Source of the DNA: an uncultured Shinella sp.
GTDB taxonomy: Bacteria > Pseudomonadota > Alphaproteobacteria > Rhizobiales > Rhizobiaceae
Direction of reading: 5' to 3'
Assembly (NCBI RefSeq): GCF_946479415.1
Contig: NZ_CAMLFY010000164.1
Span: 1-7,879 of the forward strand
Length of the DNA: 7,879 bases
Below the pieces are notes generated by a model. The model made no database searches. It was given only the letters and a program-made list of their open reading frames with translations, and was not told where the DNA came from. The position numbers and the translations under genes are program-made. Shown here in pieces: positions 1 through 7,118 of the stretch (the first letter of the stretch is position 1; each line of letters begins with the position of its first letter).

Positions 1-298
1 GGCTGGGCGCCGCCTCCACCGCGCCGCCGGTCTTTGGGCAGACGACATAGGCGCCGAAGATCCAGCCGATCTGCCGGCCGTCCAGCGAGACGAGCAGCCA
101 GCGTTTCGTACCGAGTTTGCGTTCCTCGATGACGGCGACGCTCATGCCGTTCTGCAGCGTCGTCAGGATTGGGCCGTTCGGCTCGGCGCGCACGTTGAGC
201 GGCGTTCCCGTGGGGTCGTCGATCAGACATTCACCGGCGGCAAAGGCAGGCGTGACGGCGAAAAGGCTTAAAAGAACAGCGGCACGCAAAAGAACCAT
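1..298 (-). CDS. Exported SH3-domain protein, C-terminus cut by the window edge
   Basis: Translating down from the ATG at 298 gives 99 residues with no stop before base 2. The N-terminus looks like a Sec signal peptide: a hydrophobic run over residues 3-19 (LLRAAVLLSLFAVTPAFA) with likely cleavage after Ala20 or Ala21. The rest resembles a bacterial SH3 (SH3b/SH3_3) domain, residues about 23-87: a PLNVRAEPNG segment near residue 33, a W67-L-L-V-S strand, and a GWIFGAYVV ending at residues 78-86. Cys24 and Cys87 bracket the domain and could form a periplasmic disulfide. Such domains often bind peptidoglycan or other proteins in the envelope; the exact role here is unknown. An AGGA sequence lies 10 nt before the ATG. 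The gene starts 35 bp after the histidine kinase stop on the same strand, so it may share that transcript. Certain: the reading frame. Likely: export and the SH3 fold. Unknown: the rest of the protein. Confidence 0.72.
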   Translation of the reverse strand, partial: MVLLRAAVLLSLFAVTPAFAAGECLIDDPTGTPLNVRAEPNGPILTTLQNGMSVAVIEERKLGTKRWLLVSLDGRQIGWIFGAYVVCPKTGGAVEAAPS

Positions 299-333
299 CC
301 TGTAATATTCCTGCAAACGTAAACCCTGGAGCG

Positions 334-2058
334 TCAGTACCCGGCTCCCTGCTGCGCATCCTCGTCGCGCAGGCGGGCAAGCGGGATCGTCACCCGCCAT
401 TCGATGCCGTCGTCATGCACGATGAACTCCAGCTTGGCATCGAGCGCCATGCCGAGCATTCGTTCCAGCACCACGCTGCCGAACCCCTTGCGGCTGGCAG
501 CAATGGCCTCTCTATCGATCGTCGCCTCGCTTTCTCGCCAGACGAGCGCGAGGTTTTCGCCCGCCGTCATCCAGCTCAGCGAAACGACGCCCTTGTCGTT
601 GGCGAGTGCGCCGTATTTCGTGGCATTGGTCGAGAGTTCGTGCAGCGCCATGCCCAACGTCTGGGATGCCTGCGGATCCAGCAGCACGGCGGGACCGGCA
701 ATGCGCACGCGCGATGCATCGTCGGGCGTGAAAGGCTTCAGCTGGTTCTTCGCAAGCTCCGCCAGATTGATGCCGTCGGTGGCATTGGCGATCATCAGAT
801 CGGTCGAGCGGGCGAGGCCCGAGACCCGTTTGCGGAAGGTTTCGGCGAAATCCGCGGCGTTCTCGGCGCCCGTCGCCGACTGGTTCAGCATGGCCTGAAT
901 GACGGTCAGCTGGTTTTTGGAACGATGCGCGACCTCGCGCATCAGGAAGCGCACGTCATTTTCCGATTTCACCCGGGCATCGGCGGCCTCCGCCAGCGCC
1001 TTGGAGACAGTCTCCAATTCGGAAATGGCATAGCGGCGCGGCGCGACGCGCTCGCCGTGGCCAAGGCGACGCGCATCATGGGCAAGCAGCCGCACGTCGC
1101 GGGACAGGAGCCGCGCGATGCCGACCGCGCTGACGGCGGCAAGAAGCGCAAAAACCACGCCGCCGATCGCCAGCCACAGGAAGGACGAGACGGCGGGCGC
1201 CTGTACGTCGGCGGATTTTGCCCAGGCGATCATGCGCCAGCCGGCAAGCGAGGAGAACTCCGTGACGACCTGGTAGTTGACGCCGTCCTGCCCCATCGTG
1301 CTGACGCCGAGACGCAATGCCGGCACGACGCGCAGGAAGAACGGCTTGCCCGTCTCCTCCTTGTCATCGGTGGAAGCGATGACCGTACCCCGGCTGTCGA
1401 GCACGGCGGCATTCCAGCCGGGGGAGAGGACATCCGGGTTGACCGCGCGCCGCAACGCATCGGCGTTCTTCGTCAGGGTGAGGAGAACATGCTCGCCGTT
1501 GGGAAGCCGCATCGGCTGATAGACGTTGAACACCCATTGCTTGGCCGTCTTGCCGTAGAAGAGATCGGACACCATGCGTTCGCCCCGCGCCAGGGCCATG
1601 CCGGCGGAAACCGGCTCGGACGTCGCATTCAGCGGCGCACCATAGGGCACCCGCGTGTTGAGGAGCTGACGCATCGTCTGGTCGATGACGAGGAAATAGA
1701 TGTCCGTGCCTTCGAGCGTCTTGACCGCCTGCGCATGCAGGTCCGCATAGTCGCCTCGTTGCAGGCTTTCCGACGTCGAGAGAAAATTCAGCGTCGAGAA
1801 CATGCCCGAGATTTCGCGCTCGACAGCACGGTTCACCGCACTCGTCGAGGTGCGCAGCAGCGATTCAAAGATACGTTCCTGCGCCTCGGTGGTGCGTTTC
1901 AGCACGACGATCGAGAAAAGGAAGGCAGGGATCACGATAACCAGGATAAGGCAGACGAGATAGAACACCACCGGATGGTGCATGCGCCTGCGTGCTTCGG
2001 CGGGTTTTGCTTCCGCACCCCCGGCAGATACCGCTCTGTCAGTCGGCGAAATCGTCAA
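334..2058 (-). CDS. Membrane-bound HWE-family sensor histidine kinase with Cache-like periplasmic domain
   Basis: This is a sensor kinase of 574 residues from the start chosen here. In order: a short polar N-terminus; TM1 about 29-53; a periplasmic region about 54-290 with Cache/PDC-like features (IYFLVIDQTMRQLLNTRV, later VFNVYQPM); TM2 about 291-316; a HAMP-like linker to about 363; an H-box with phospho-acceptor His378 (EVAHRSKNQL); and an ATPase domain. HWE hallmarks are the N-box His473 (HELSTNATKYGAL) and the W-x-E of VWRES (Trp507, Glu509), followed by a GFG near 525. It should autophosphorylate in response to a periplasmic signal and pass phosphate to a regulator, but no response regulator is encoded here. 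The start is uncertain. I prefer the TTG at 2058, which has AAGGG seven bases upstream. The frame is open to a TTG at 2103 and includes a GTG at 2082. The first in-frame ATG, at 1983, sits just before TM1. The signal and target are unknown. Confidence 0.88.
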   Translation of the reverse strand: MTISPTDRAVSAGGAEAKPAEARRRMHHPVVFYLVCLILVIVIPAFLFSIVVLKRTTEAQERIFESLLRTSTSAVNRAVEREISGMFSTLNFLSTSESLQRGDYADLHAQAVKTLEGTDIYFLVIDQTMRQLLNTRVPYGAPLNATSEPVSAGMALARGERMVSDLFYGKTAKQWVFNVYQPMRLPNGEHVLLTLTKNADALRRAVNPDVLSPGWNAAVLDSRGTVIASTDDKEETGKPFFLRVVPALRLGVSTMGQDGVNYQVVTEFSSLAGWRMIAWAKSADVQAPAVSSFLWLAIGGVVFALLAAVSAVGIARLLSRDVRLLAHDARRLGHGERVAPRRYAISELETVSKALAEAADARVKSENDVRFLMREVAHRSKNQLTVIQAMLNQSATGAENAADFAETFRKRVSGLARSTDLMIANATDGINLAELAKNQLKPFTPDDASRVRIAGPAVLLDPQASQTLGMALHELSTNATKYGALANDKGVVSLSWMTAGENLALVWRESEATIDREAIAASRKGFGSVVLERMLGMALDAKLEFIVHDDGIEWRVTIPLARLRDEDAQQGAGY

Positions 2059-2065
2059 CGGCCAG

Positions 2066-2070
2066 CCCTT
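2066..2070 (-). promoter_or_regulatory. Ribosome binding site deciding the kinase start (AAGGG)
   Basis: The minus strand reads AAGGG, then seven bases, then TTG at 2058. This is the best-spaced Shine-Dalgarno match among the candidate starts of the kinase gene. The TTG at 2103 and the GTG at 2082 have only weak GC-rich sequence in front. This is an inference from spacing and complementarity alone. Confidence 0.45.
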
Positions 2071-2142
2071 TTCACCCTTCACCCCGGTCAGCCGAATCGG
2101 CAAAGCGCCGCCCGGCCCGCCCGTGAGCGAACCTCGCCGGCC

Positions 2143-2172
2143 ATAAAGCCTGTAGCTTGTGGTGAAATCAAG
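2143..2172 (-). promoter_or_regulatory. Candidate sigma-70-type promoter for the histidine kinase gene
   Basis: On the minus strand, CTTGAT (2172-2167) is separated by 18 bases from CTTTAT (2148-2143). The rhizobial housekeeping consensus is CTTGAC, 17 bases, CTATAT, so each box matches five of six positions with a spacer one base longer. Transcription would begin near 2136, about 78 nt before the preferred TTG at 2058. The upstream box abuts the hairpin that follows truB, which gives a compact terminator-then-promoter arrangement. It was found by eye only. Confidence 0.4.
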
Positions 2173-2199
2173 TCGGGGGCCGTTGGTTCCGACCCCCGA
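2173..2199 (-). terminator. Hairpin after truB, possible weak terminator
   Basis: TCGGGGG at 2199-2193 (minus strand) pairs perfectly with CCCCCGA at 2179-2173 around a 13-nt loop. The stem begins 16 bases beyond the truB stop codon. It is followed by CTTGATTTC, which has Ts but no continuous T tract, so intrinsic termination may be inefficient or Rho-assisted. Its position at the change from translation genes to a sensor kinase fits the end of the nusA-infB-truB transcript. Confidence 0.5.
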
Positions 2200-2214
2200 T
2201 TATTAGCCCTAGTA

Positions 2215-3147
2215 TTATCCTTGGAAGACCCGCTTGGGGCGGAATTCGCCGCCTGATATCTCGCCGATCGCCACCAGCTTGCCGCGCGCCGAAGCATAGG
2301 CCTCATCGGCCGAAACCGGTGCATCCCGGCCGCGCACGATGATGGGATTGCCCATGCGCAGGCGGTGCGCCTGGTCGTCGTTGATGACGATCTGCGGCAG
2401 GCTGGACAGCGCTTCGCCGGTATCGATCAGGAACGCGTCGAGGGCCGCAAGCCGCTCGGCCTCGTCCTCGATCTTTTCCAGCGCCACGAGATCGGCGAGC
2501 GGCACCATGTCGTCCTCACCGAAGGGCGCGACGAAGGTGCGGCGCAGCGCCGAGATATGACCGTAGCAGCCGAGCTGGCGGCCGAAATCGCGGGCAAGCG
2601 CGCGCACATAGGTGCCCTTGCCGCATTCGACTTCGAACTGCGCGGTGTTCTCGTCCGAACCGACAAGCGTCAGCCGGTGGATTTCCACCTCGCGCGACGG
2701 GATCTCGACGACTTCGCCTTCGCGGGCCAGATCATAGGCACGCTCGCCGGCAATCTTGATGGCCGAGAACTGCGGCGGGATCTGCTGGATGACGCCGGTA
2801 TAGTCGCCGAGGATCGCCTGGATCTCGTCGGCCGTCGGCCGCTTCTCGGCACTCTCCGTCACCTCGCCCTCGAGGTCGTCGGTCGTGCGCTCTTCGCCCC
2901 AGGTCACGGTGAATTCGTAGATCTTGCGGCCATCCATCACATAGGGGACGGTCTTGGTCGCGTCACCCAGCGCGATCGGCAGCATGCCGGAAGCGAGCGG
3001 ATCGAGTGTGCCGGCATGGCCGGCCTTCTGCGCCTTGAACAGCCACTTGATCTTGGCAACGGCCTCGGTCGAGCCGAAATCGAAGGGCTTATCGAGGATC
3101 AGCCAGCCGGAAACCGGCCGGCCCTTGGGTTTGCGGGGTCTGGACAT
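2215..3147 (-). CDS. truB: tRNA pseudouridine(55) synthase TruB
   Basis: TruB converts uridine 55 in the T-loop of most tRNAs to pseudouridine and also acts as a tRNA chaperone in the cytoplasm. The 310 residues are close to the usual length (about 314 in E. coli). Visible signatures are the N-terminal GWLILDKP (14-21); the catalytic motif [15 protein letters not shown] with the nucleophile Asp49; the [17 protein letters not shown] segment that follows; and [23 protein letters not shown], which carries the conserved Arg-Asp pair of the active site. The last roughly 45 residues ([10 protein letters not shown] through FRPKRVFQG) fit the C-terminal PUA-like domain. The ATG at 3147 is supported by AGG six bases upstream and the usual N-terminus. 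The gene starts 12 bp after the rbfA stop, which indicates co-transcription and likely translational coupling. It is the last translation-related gene in the run. Identification is very secure. Confidence 0.97.
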   Translation of the reverse strand: MSRPRKPKGRPVSGWLILDKPFDFGSTEAVAKIKWLFKAQKAGHAGTLDPLASGMLPIALGDATKTVPYVMDGRKIYEFTVTWGEERTTDDLEGEVTESAEKRPTADEIQAILGDYTGVIQQIPPQFSAIKIAGERAYDLAREGEVVEIPSREVEIHRLTLVGSDENTAQFEVECGKGTYVRALARDFGRQLGCYGHISALRRTFVAPFGEDDMVPLADLVALEKIEDEAERLAALDAFLIDTGEALSSLPQIVINDDQAHRLRMGNPIIVRGRDAPVSADEAYASARGKLVAIGEISGGEFRPKRVFQG

Positions 3148-3159
3148 CTTGAACCTAGA

Positions 3160-3570
3160 TTATTTGTCGTCTTCGCCGTCATCGGCGGAGAGATCGCGCG
3201 ACACTTCCGGCGAGCGCAGGAGTTCGTCGATCTTCTTGTAATTGTCGAAGCTGGTATCGTCGCGGAAGCGCACGTCCGGCATGTATTTCATCTGGCGCAG
3301 CTGCGAGCCCATGCGGCCGCGGATATATTTCGCGTTGCGGTTCAGCGCTTCGATGACGGTGTCGTGGTCCTTGACGCCGAGCGGCGTCACATAGGCCGTC
3401 GCGTGCTTGAGATCCGGCGACATGCGGACTTCCGAAATGGAAATCACCGTCGTTTCGATGAGCGGATCACGCACTTCGCCGCGCTGGAGAACCTGGGTGA
3501 TCGCCGCGCGCACCTGCTCGCCCACGCGCAGCATGCGTTGCGACGGCGCTGAGGATGTTGCTCTTACCAT
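3160..3570 (-). CDS. rbfA: 30S ribosome-binding factor RbfA
   Basis: RbfA is a small KH-fold protein that binds the immature 30S subunit and assists 16S rRNA 5' end maturation; it is classically needed for growth in the cold. The 136 residues match the family length. Recognisable parts are the opening helix [20 protein letters not shown], the [19 protein letters not shown] strand-helix region and the C-terminal [21 protein letters not shown]. The tail is acidic ([10 protein letters not shown]). I chose the ATG at 3570 because GAAGG lies eight bases upstream and the following residues begin the family alignment. The open frame continues up to a GTG at 3621, but that would put the start inside a terminator-like hairpin and add 17 residues. 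The gene follows infB by 72 bp and precedes truB by 12 bp. Confidence 0.95.
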   Translation of the reverse strand: MVRATSSAPSQRMLRVGEQVRAAITQVLQRGEVRDPLIETTVISISEVRMSPDLKHATAYVTPLGVKDHDTVIEALNRNAKYIRGRMGSQLRQMKYMPDVRFRDDTSFDNYKKIDELLRSPEVSRDLSADDGEDDK

Positions 3571-3578
3571 GGTCGTCA

Positions 3579-3583
3579 CCTTC
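3579..3583 (-). promoter_or_regulatory. rbfA ribosome binding site (GAAGG) abutting a T tract
   Basis: GAAGG reads on the minus strand at 3583-3579, eight bases before the rbfA ATG. It decides the start at 3570 over the upstream GTG. It directly follows the seven-T run of the infB-rbfA hairpin, so RNA folding, termination and ribosome loading could influence each other here. Confidence 0.7.
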
Positions 3584-3618
3584 AAAAAAATACGAGCGCC
3601 GAAACGGTCCGGCGCTCG
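3584..3618 (-). terminator. Intrinsic-terminator-like hairpin between infB and rbfA
   Basis: On the minus strand CGAGCGCCG (3618-3610) and CGGCGCTCG (3601-3593) form a perfect nine-base-pair GC-rich stem with an eight-base loop. It is followed by TA and seven consecutive Ts (3590-3584). This has every feature of a Rho-independent terminator. It lies 24 bases after the infB stop and directly before the rbfA ribosome binding site. The rbfA and truB genes lie beyond it with no evident new promoter, so it probably acts as a partial terminator or attenuator, or as a 3' end that stabilises infB mRNA. The fold is seen directly; the efficiency is inference. Confidence 0.8.
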
Positions 3619-3642
3619 CACGATGTTTGGATCGCCGGACGC

Positions 3643-6330
3643 TTACAGCGTGCGGGTGATGTGCTCCACGCGGAAGCACTCGATCGTGTCGCCGGCGCGG
3701 ATGTCTTCGTAGTTCTCGAAGGCCATGCCGCATTCCTGGCCCATCGGCACTTCGGACACTTCGTCCTTGAAGCGCTTGAGCGTCTTGAGCTTGCCTTCAT
3801 GAATGACGACGTTGTCGCGCACGAGGCGGACGCCCGCGCCACGCTCGACCTTGCCTTCGATGACGCGGCAACCTGCGACCTTGCCGACCTTCGTGATGTT
3901 GAACACCTCGAGGATCTCGGCATTGCCGAGGAAGGTTTCGCGGCGCTCCGGCGAAAGCAGGCCCGACATCGCCGCCTTAACGTCATCCACCAGATCGTAG
4001 ATGATGTTGTAGTAGCGGATTTCGAGACCGGCGCGTTCTGCAGCGGTACGAGCCTGGGCGTTGGCACGAACGTTGAAGCCGATGATGGCGGCGTTCGAGG
4101 CTTCGGCCAGCGAAATATCGGATTCGGTGATACCACCGGCACCCGAATGAACGATGCGCGCGCGGACTTCGTCCGTGCCGAGCTTTTCGAGGGCACCGGC
4201 AATGGCTTCGATCGAGCCCTGCACGTCGCCCTTGATGAGCAGCGGGAACTCCTTAAGACCGGTGTTCTGCAGCTGGCTCATCATCTGTTCGAGCGAACCG
4301 CGCGAACCGGCCTGGCGTGCCACCTGCTTTTCGCGGGCGAGGCGCTGGCGGTATTCCGAGATCTCGCGGGCACGGCTTTCGTTCTCGACGACGGCGAACT
4401 TGTCACCGGCAGCAGGCGTCCCCGACAGGCCGAGGATTTCGACCGGCATCGAGGGGCTGGCTTCCTTGACGTGTTCGCCCTTGTCGTTAACGAGCGCGCG
4501 CACACGGCCCCACTGGTCGCCGGCCACGATGATCTGGCCGGGCTTCAGCGTGCCCGTCTGGACGAGAACGGTGGCGACGGCGCCACGGCCGCGGTCGAGC
4601 TGGGCTTCGACGACGACGCCTTCTGCCGTACGGTCCGGGTTTGCCTTGAGGTCGAGGATTTCGGCCTGCAGCAGCACGGCTTCGAGCAGCTTGTCGAGGT
4701 TGAGGCGGTTCTTGGCCGACACTTCCACGTCGAGCGTTTCACCGCCCATGGATTCGACGAAGACCTCGTGCTGGAGGAGCTGGTTGCGCACCTTCTGCGG
4801 GTCGGCTTCGTGCTTGTCGATCTTGTTGATCGCCACGATGATCGGAACACCCGCCGCCTTGGCGTGATTGATGGACTCGATCGTCTGCGGCATCACGCTG
4901 TCGTCGGCCGCGACCACGAGGATCGCGATGTCGGTCGCCTGCGCACCGCGGGCACGCATGGCGGTGAACGCCGCGTGGCCGGGGGTGTCGATGAAGGTGA
5001 TCTTGTGACCGTTGTGCTCGACCTGGTAGGCGCCGATATGCTGCGTGATGCCACCGGCTTCGCCGGCAACGACGTTGGCCTTGCGGATGGCGTCGAGCAG
5101 CGAGGTCTTGCCGTGGTCGACGTGGCCCATGATGGTCACGATCGGCGGACGGCTTTCCAGATCGCCGGCATCGTCGGCAACGTTGAAGATGCCTTCTTCG
5201 ACGTCGGATTCCGAAACGCGCTTGACGGTGTGGCCGAATTCGCTGGCGATGAGTTCAGCCAGGTCGGCGTCGATCAGATCGCCGGGCTTCATCATCTGAC
5301 CTTCCTTCATCAGGTACTTGATGACGTCGACGGCGCGTTCGGACATGCGCTGCGACAGTTCCTGAATGGTGATGGTCTCCGGCAGGATGACTTCGCGAAC
5401 AACCTTTTCGCGGGTTTCCTGCATCATCGAGCGCTTGAACTTCTCCTGGCGGCGACGCATGGCCGAGAGCGAACGGCCGCGCTGTGCGCCATCCTCATCG
5501 CTCGAAGCGGTCGTCAGCGTCAGCTTGCCCTGGCGGCGGCCGTCATCGGCCTTCGGACGGGCGGGAGCCTTTGCCGGTTCCGGGCGCTTGACGGCGCCGC
5601 GGTTTGCAGGTGCGCCACCACGCGGACGCTTGTCGTCGTCCTCGTCGTTTTCGCGGCGGCCACGGCCGGCGACCGGCGTGGATACCGGAGCAGGCGCCGG
5701 CGTGCGGCCGGGCTGCGGGCGGGTTTCGGCGGCGGCCGGAGCGGGCTTTGCGACCGGCTGCGCTACAACCTCTTCCACGACGGGCGCGGGAGCGGCGGCC
5801 TCGGCGGCGCGGCGTTCCGCCTCTTCCTTCTCGCGAACGAGGCGTGCTTCTTCCTCAGCAACGCGGCGGGCTTCATCCTCGACCTTGCGGCGGGCTTCGT
5901 CCTCGGCACGCTGGCGGGCTTCGGCGGCGTCGCGGATCTGCGCTTCTGCAAGCGCGCGGCGACGGGCCTCGACTTCGTCAGGCGAAAGCTGGTTCAGCAC
6001 CACGCCGCGCGGACGGTTCTGTTCGACCGGGCGGGAGGGCTGCTGGTGCACCGGGCGCGACGGCTGCTGTGCGGGGCGCGAAGGCTGCGGCGCAGGACGC
6101 GTCTGCTGCGGCTCCGGCTGGCGCTGCACGGGCGCGACGGGCGTCGACGCTTGGCGTTCTTCGCCCGGACGGCTGAAGTGGCGTTTCGTGCGGGTCTCGA
6201 CCACGACGGCCTTGGTGCGGCCACGACCCATGTCCTGGCGCACGGTTCCCTGCTGAACCCCCGAGGGCTTCAGGCTAAGGGTCTTCTTGCCAGCCACATT
6301 GATCGTCTTGTCGTCTTCGTTGTCGGTCAT
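3643..6330 (-). CDS. infB: Translation initiation factor IF-2
   Basis: IF-2 is the GTPase that brings formyl-methionyl-tRNA to the 30S subunit and promotes 50S joining. All parts of the 895-residue protein are visible. Residues 1-300 are a low-complexity extension: a Pro/Gln-rich stretch about 70-109, then charged octad repeats about 134-173. An IF2_N module spans about 310-375 ([16 protein letters not shown]). The G domain carries G1 GHVDHGKT (402-409), G2 GITQHIG (427-433), G3 DTPGH (448-452), G4 NKID (502-505) and G5 SAK (538-540). Domains II, III and IV (which binds the initiator tRNA acceptor end) follow, with [16 protein letters not shown] near 695-710 and [17 protein letters not shown] near 868-884. 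The ATG at 6330 has AGGA ten bases upstream. Shorter forms from internal starts are known in E. coli; whether they exist here cannot be told. The gene lies between ylxR and rbfA, as expected. Identification is certain. Confidence 0.99.
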   Translation of the reverse strand: MTDNEDDKTINVAGKKTLSLKPSGVQQGTVRQDMGRGRTKAVVVETRTKRHFSRPGEERQASTPVAPVQRQPEPQQTRPAPQPSRPAQQPSRPVHQQPSRPVEQNRPRGVVLNQLSPDEVEARRRALAEAQIRDAAEARQRAEDEARRKVEDEARRVAEEEARLVREKEEAERRAAEAAAPAPVVEEVVAQPVAKPAPAAAETRPQPGRTPAPAPVSTPVAGRGRRENDEDDDKRPRGGAPANRGAVKRPEPAKAPARPKADDGRRQGKLTLTTASSDEDGAQRGRSLSAMRRRQEKFKRSMMQETREKVVREVILPETITIQELSQRMSERAVDVIKYLMKEGQMMKPGDLIDADLAELIASEFGHTVKRVSESDVEEGIFNVADDAGDLESRPPIVTIMGHVDHGKTSLLDAIRKANVVAGEAGGITQHIGAYQVEHNGHKITFIDTPGHAAFTAMRARGAQATDIAILVVAADDSVMPQTIESINHAKAAGVPIIVAINKIDKHEADPQKVRNQLLQHEVFVESMGGETLDVEVSAKNRLNLDKLLEAVLLQAEILDLKANPDRTAEGVVVEAQLDRGRGAVATVLVQTGTLKPGQIIVAGDQWGRVRALVNDKGEHVKEASPSMPVEILGLSGTPAAGDKFAVVENESRAREISEYRQRLAREKQVARQAGSRGSLEQMMSQLQNTGLKEFPLLIKGDVQGSIEAIAGALEKLGTDEVRARIVHSGAGGITESDISLAEASNAAIIGFNVRANAQARTAAERAGLEIRYYNIIYDLVDDVKAAMSGLLSPERRETFLGNAEILEVFNITKVGKVAGCRVIEGKVERGAGVRLVRDNVVIHEGKLKTLKRFKDEVSEVPMGQECGMAFENYEDIRAGDTIECFRVEHITRTL
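5812..5931 (-). repeat. Five 24-bp in-frame units in infB encoding charged octads
   Basis: IF-2 residues 134-173 fall into five eight-residue units: [40 protein letters not shown]. The DNA period is 24 bp; the second and third units are the most alike (GATGAAGCCCGCCGC-type cores). The units probably form a long, highly charged single helix or coiled coil in the IF-2 N-terminal extension. They look like slipped or duplicated units within the gene rather than a mobile repeat. Confidence 0.7.
6004..6102 (-). repeat. Degenerate Pro/Gln repeat tract in infB
   Basis: IF-2 residues 77-109 repeat a short unit of the form PSRP followed by AQQ, VHQQ or VEQN, giving four to five copies of unequal length. 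The region is rich in Pro, Gln and Arg and is likely disordered. Length variation between related strains would be expected because the DNA is a degenerate direct repeat. Confidence 0.6.
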
Positions 6331-6349
6331 TCCGTTCCGTTCCTAAGAT

Positions 6350-6378
6350 CAGAGCCGGATGCGTATCACCAGACTCTG
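6350..6378 (-). other. Hairpin in the infB leader
   Basis: The minus strand reads CAGAG, T, CTGG, a ten-base loop, then CCGG, CTCTG. This gives a nine-pair stem with one bulged T and one G-T wobble, ending about 20 bases before the infB ATG. No T tract follows, so it is not a terminator. It could affect infB translation or mRNA processing between ylxR and infB; that role is inferred only from its position. Confidence 0.4.
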
Positions 6379-6406
6379 TCGTTCAAATGTGTTCATCCAA
6401 TGCGAT

Positions 6407-6420
6407 TTCGGCCGGCCGAA
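6407..6420. other. Perfect 14-bp palindrome in the ylxR-infB gap
   Basis: TTCGGCCGGCCGAA is a perfect inverted repeat without a spacer, lying 14 bp after the ylxR stop. It could be a protein binding site or part of a folded RNA. A palindrome this GC-rich can also arise by chance in such DNA, so no function is assigned. Confidence 0.35.
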
Positions 6421-6434
6421 TGCCGGTAACCGCG

Positions 6435-7091
6435 TCATTGGTTTGTCTGGCGAGCGCCACCCTGTGCCATCATTTGGCTGTCGCCCCGGTATTTCTCGAG
6501 CATGATTGCGCGCTTCACTACACCCTCACCCGCCTGCCCTGCAAGCGCTGCGGCATGGATAAAAGCATTACTTCCCAAAAGGCCCTCCAATTCGCTCTCC
6601 GAAAAGAGCTTGAAGGAGGGTATTTCCGTTTCGTCGTCGGTGAGAAAGCTCGAAGCCTTCCGCGCCTGGTCTATTTTCCTGACACCGTCGGCCGCCGCGT
6701 CCGTCGCATGAAAGACGGCAAGGGCCGCAAGCGCCCGCACCGCCTGGTCGACTTTCGAGGAGCCCGTGATGAACTGGCCCGCCTTGCGCGCCATGTTCAT
6801 CATGCCGCCAAGCTGGGCGGCGATCAGCCGGTCCACCTCGGCGCCGAGATCGGGAGCCGCCTTGGCCTCCGTCTTCAGCGCACGCCCGAAAAGCTTCTTG
6901 GCGACCGCCTTGTCGACGATCGCCCGTTCCGCCTTTACCCAGCATCCGCGTCCGGGGAGTTGACGCTTCAGGTCCGGCACGACGCTGCCGTCGGGACCTG
7001 CGACGAAGCGGATCAGATCATCCGCCTCGCCCTTTTCGCGCGTCACGATGCACATGCGGTCGTTCACGCCGTCCTCGTCCTTCTTGCCCAT
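6435..7091 (-). CDS. ylxR: YlxR/L7Ae two-domain RNA-binding protein
   Basis: The protein has 218 residues and two parts. The first (about 10-80) is a YlxR (DUF448) domain, with the RMCIVTRE opening at residues 12-19, DLIRFV near 25-30 and the signature LPGRGCWV at about 45-52. The second (about 90-195) resembles the L7Ae/L30e RNA-binding family: GGMMNMARKAGQFITGSSKVDQA, then a LAVFHATDAA strand-helix and a FSESELEGLLG helix. YlxR proteins are encoded between nusA and infB in many bacteria and are thought to bind RNA or a nucleic-acid enzyme; the longer alphaproteobacterial form adds the L7Ae-like part. I chose the ATG at 7091, which has GGAA six bases upstream. The frame runs seven codons further to a TTG at 7112 without a good ribosome site. 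The gene follows nusA by 74 bp and precedes infB by 104 bp. Family assignment is strong; molecular function remains uncertain. Confidence 0.9.
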   Translation of the reverse strand: MGKKDEDGVNDRMCIVTREKGEADDLIRFVAGPDGSVVPDLKRQLPGRGCWVKAERAIVDKAVAKKLFGRALKTEAKAAPDLGAEVDRLIAAQLGGMMNMARKAGQFITGSSKVDQAVRALAALAVFHATDAAADGVRKIDQARKASSFLTDDETEIPSFKLFSESELEGLLGSNAFIHAAALAGQAGEGVVKRAIMLEKYRGDSQMMAQGGARQTNQ

Positions 7092-7118
7092 ATAGGTTTC
7101 CGTTTCCGTCAACGCAAA

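Noticed and set aside
117..305. A 62-codon plus-strand frame near the left edge
   Set aside because: It is antisense to the SH3-protein gene, which has a clear signal peptide, ribosome site and domain.
2167..2190. GGAAC in the post-truB hairpin as an EcfG general-stress promoter, tempting because HWE kinases act in that response
   Set aside because: No CGTT-type -10 element is present 16-17 bases downstream, and the GGAAC lies in the loop of the hairpin.
415..2256. A 613-codon open frame on the plus strand opposite the kinase gene
   Set aside because: It mirrors the kinase coding sequence, shows no domain, and runs across the truB-kinase intergenic hairpin and promoter.
2365..3552. A 395-codon open frame on the plus strand opposite truB and rbfA
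   Set aside because: It spans two well-identified minus-strand genes and their gap, so it is best explained as a GC-driven shadow.
3571..3621. Upstream GTG start adding 17 residues to RbfA
   Set aside because: It would place the start codon at the edge of the terminator-like stem, has no ribosome site, and lies outside the family alignment. The ATG at 3570 has a good GAAGG.
3661..6429. A 922-codon open frame on the plus strand opposite infB
   Set aside because: It is the antisense of a certain gene in high-GC DNA, where stop codons are rare in some opposite-strand frames. Its composition is odd and it has no recognisable domain.
7089..7107. TTGACG...TATATG resembling a promoter before ylxR
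   Set aside because: The two boxes are only 12 bases apart, far from the required 17 or so, and the second one overlaps the ylxR ATG.
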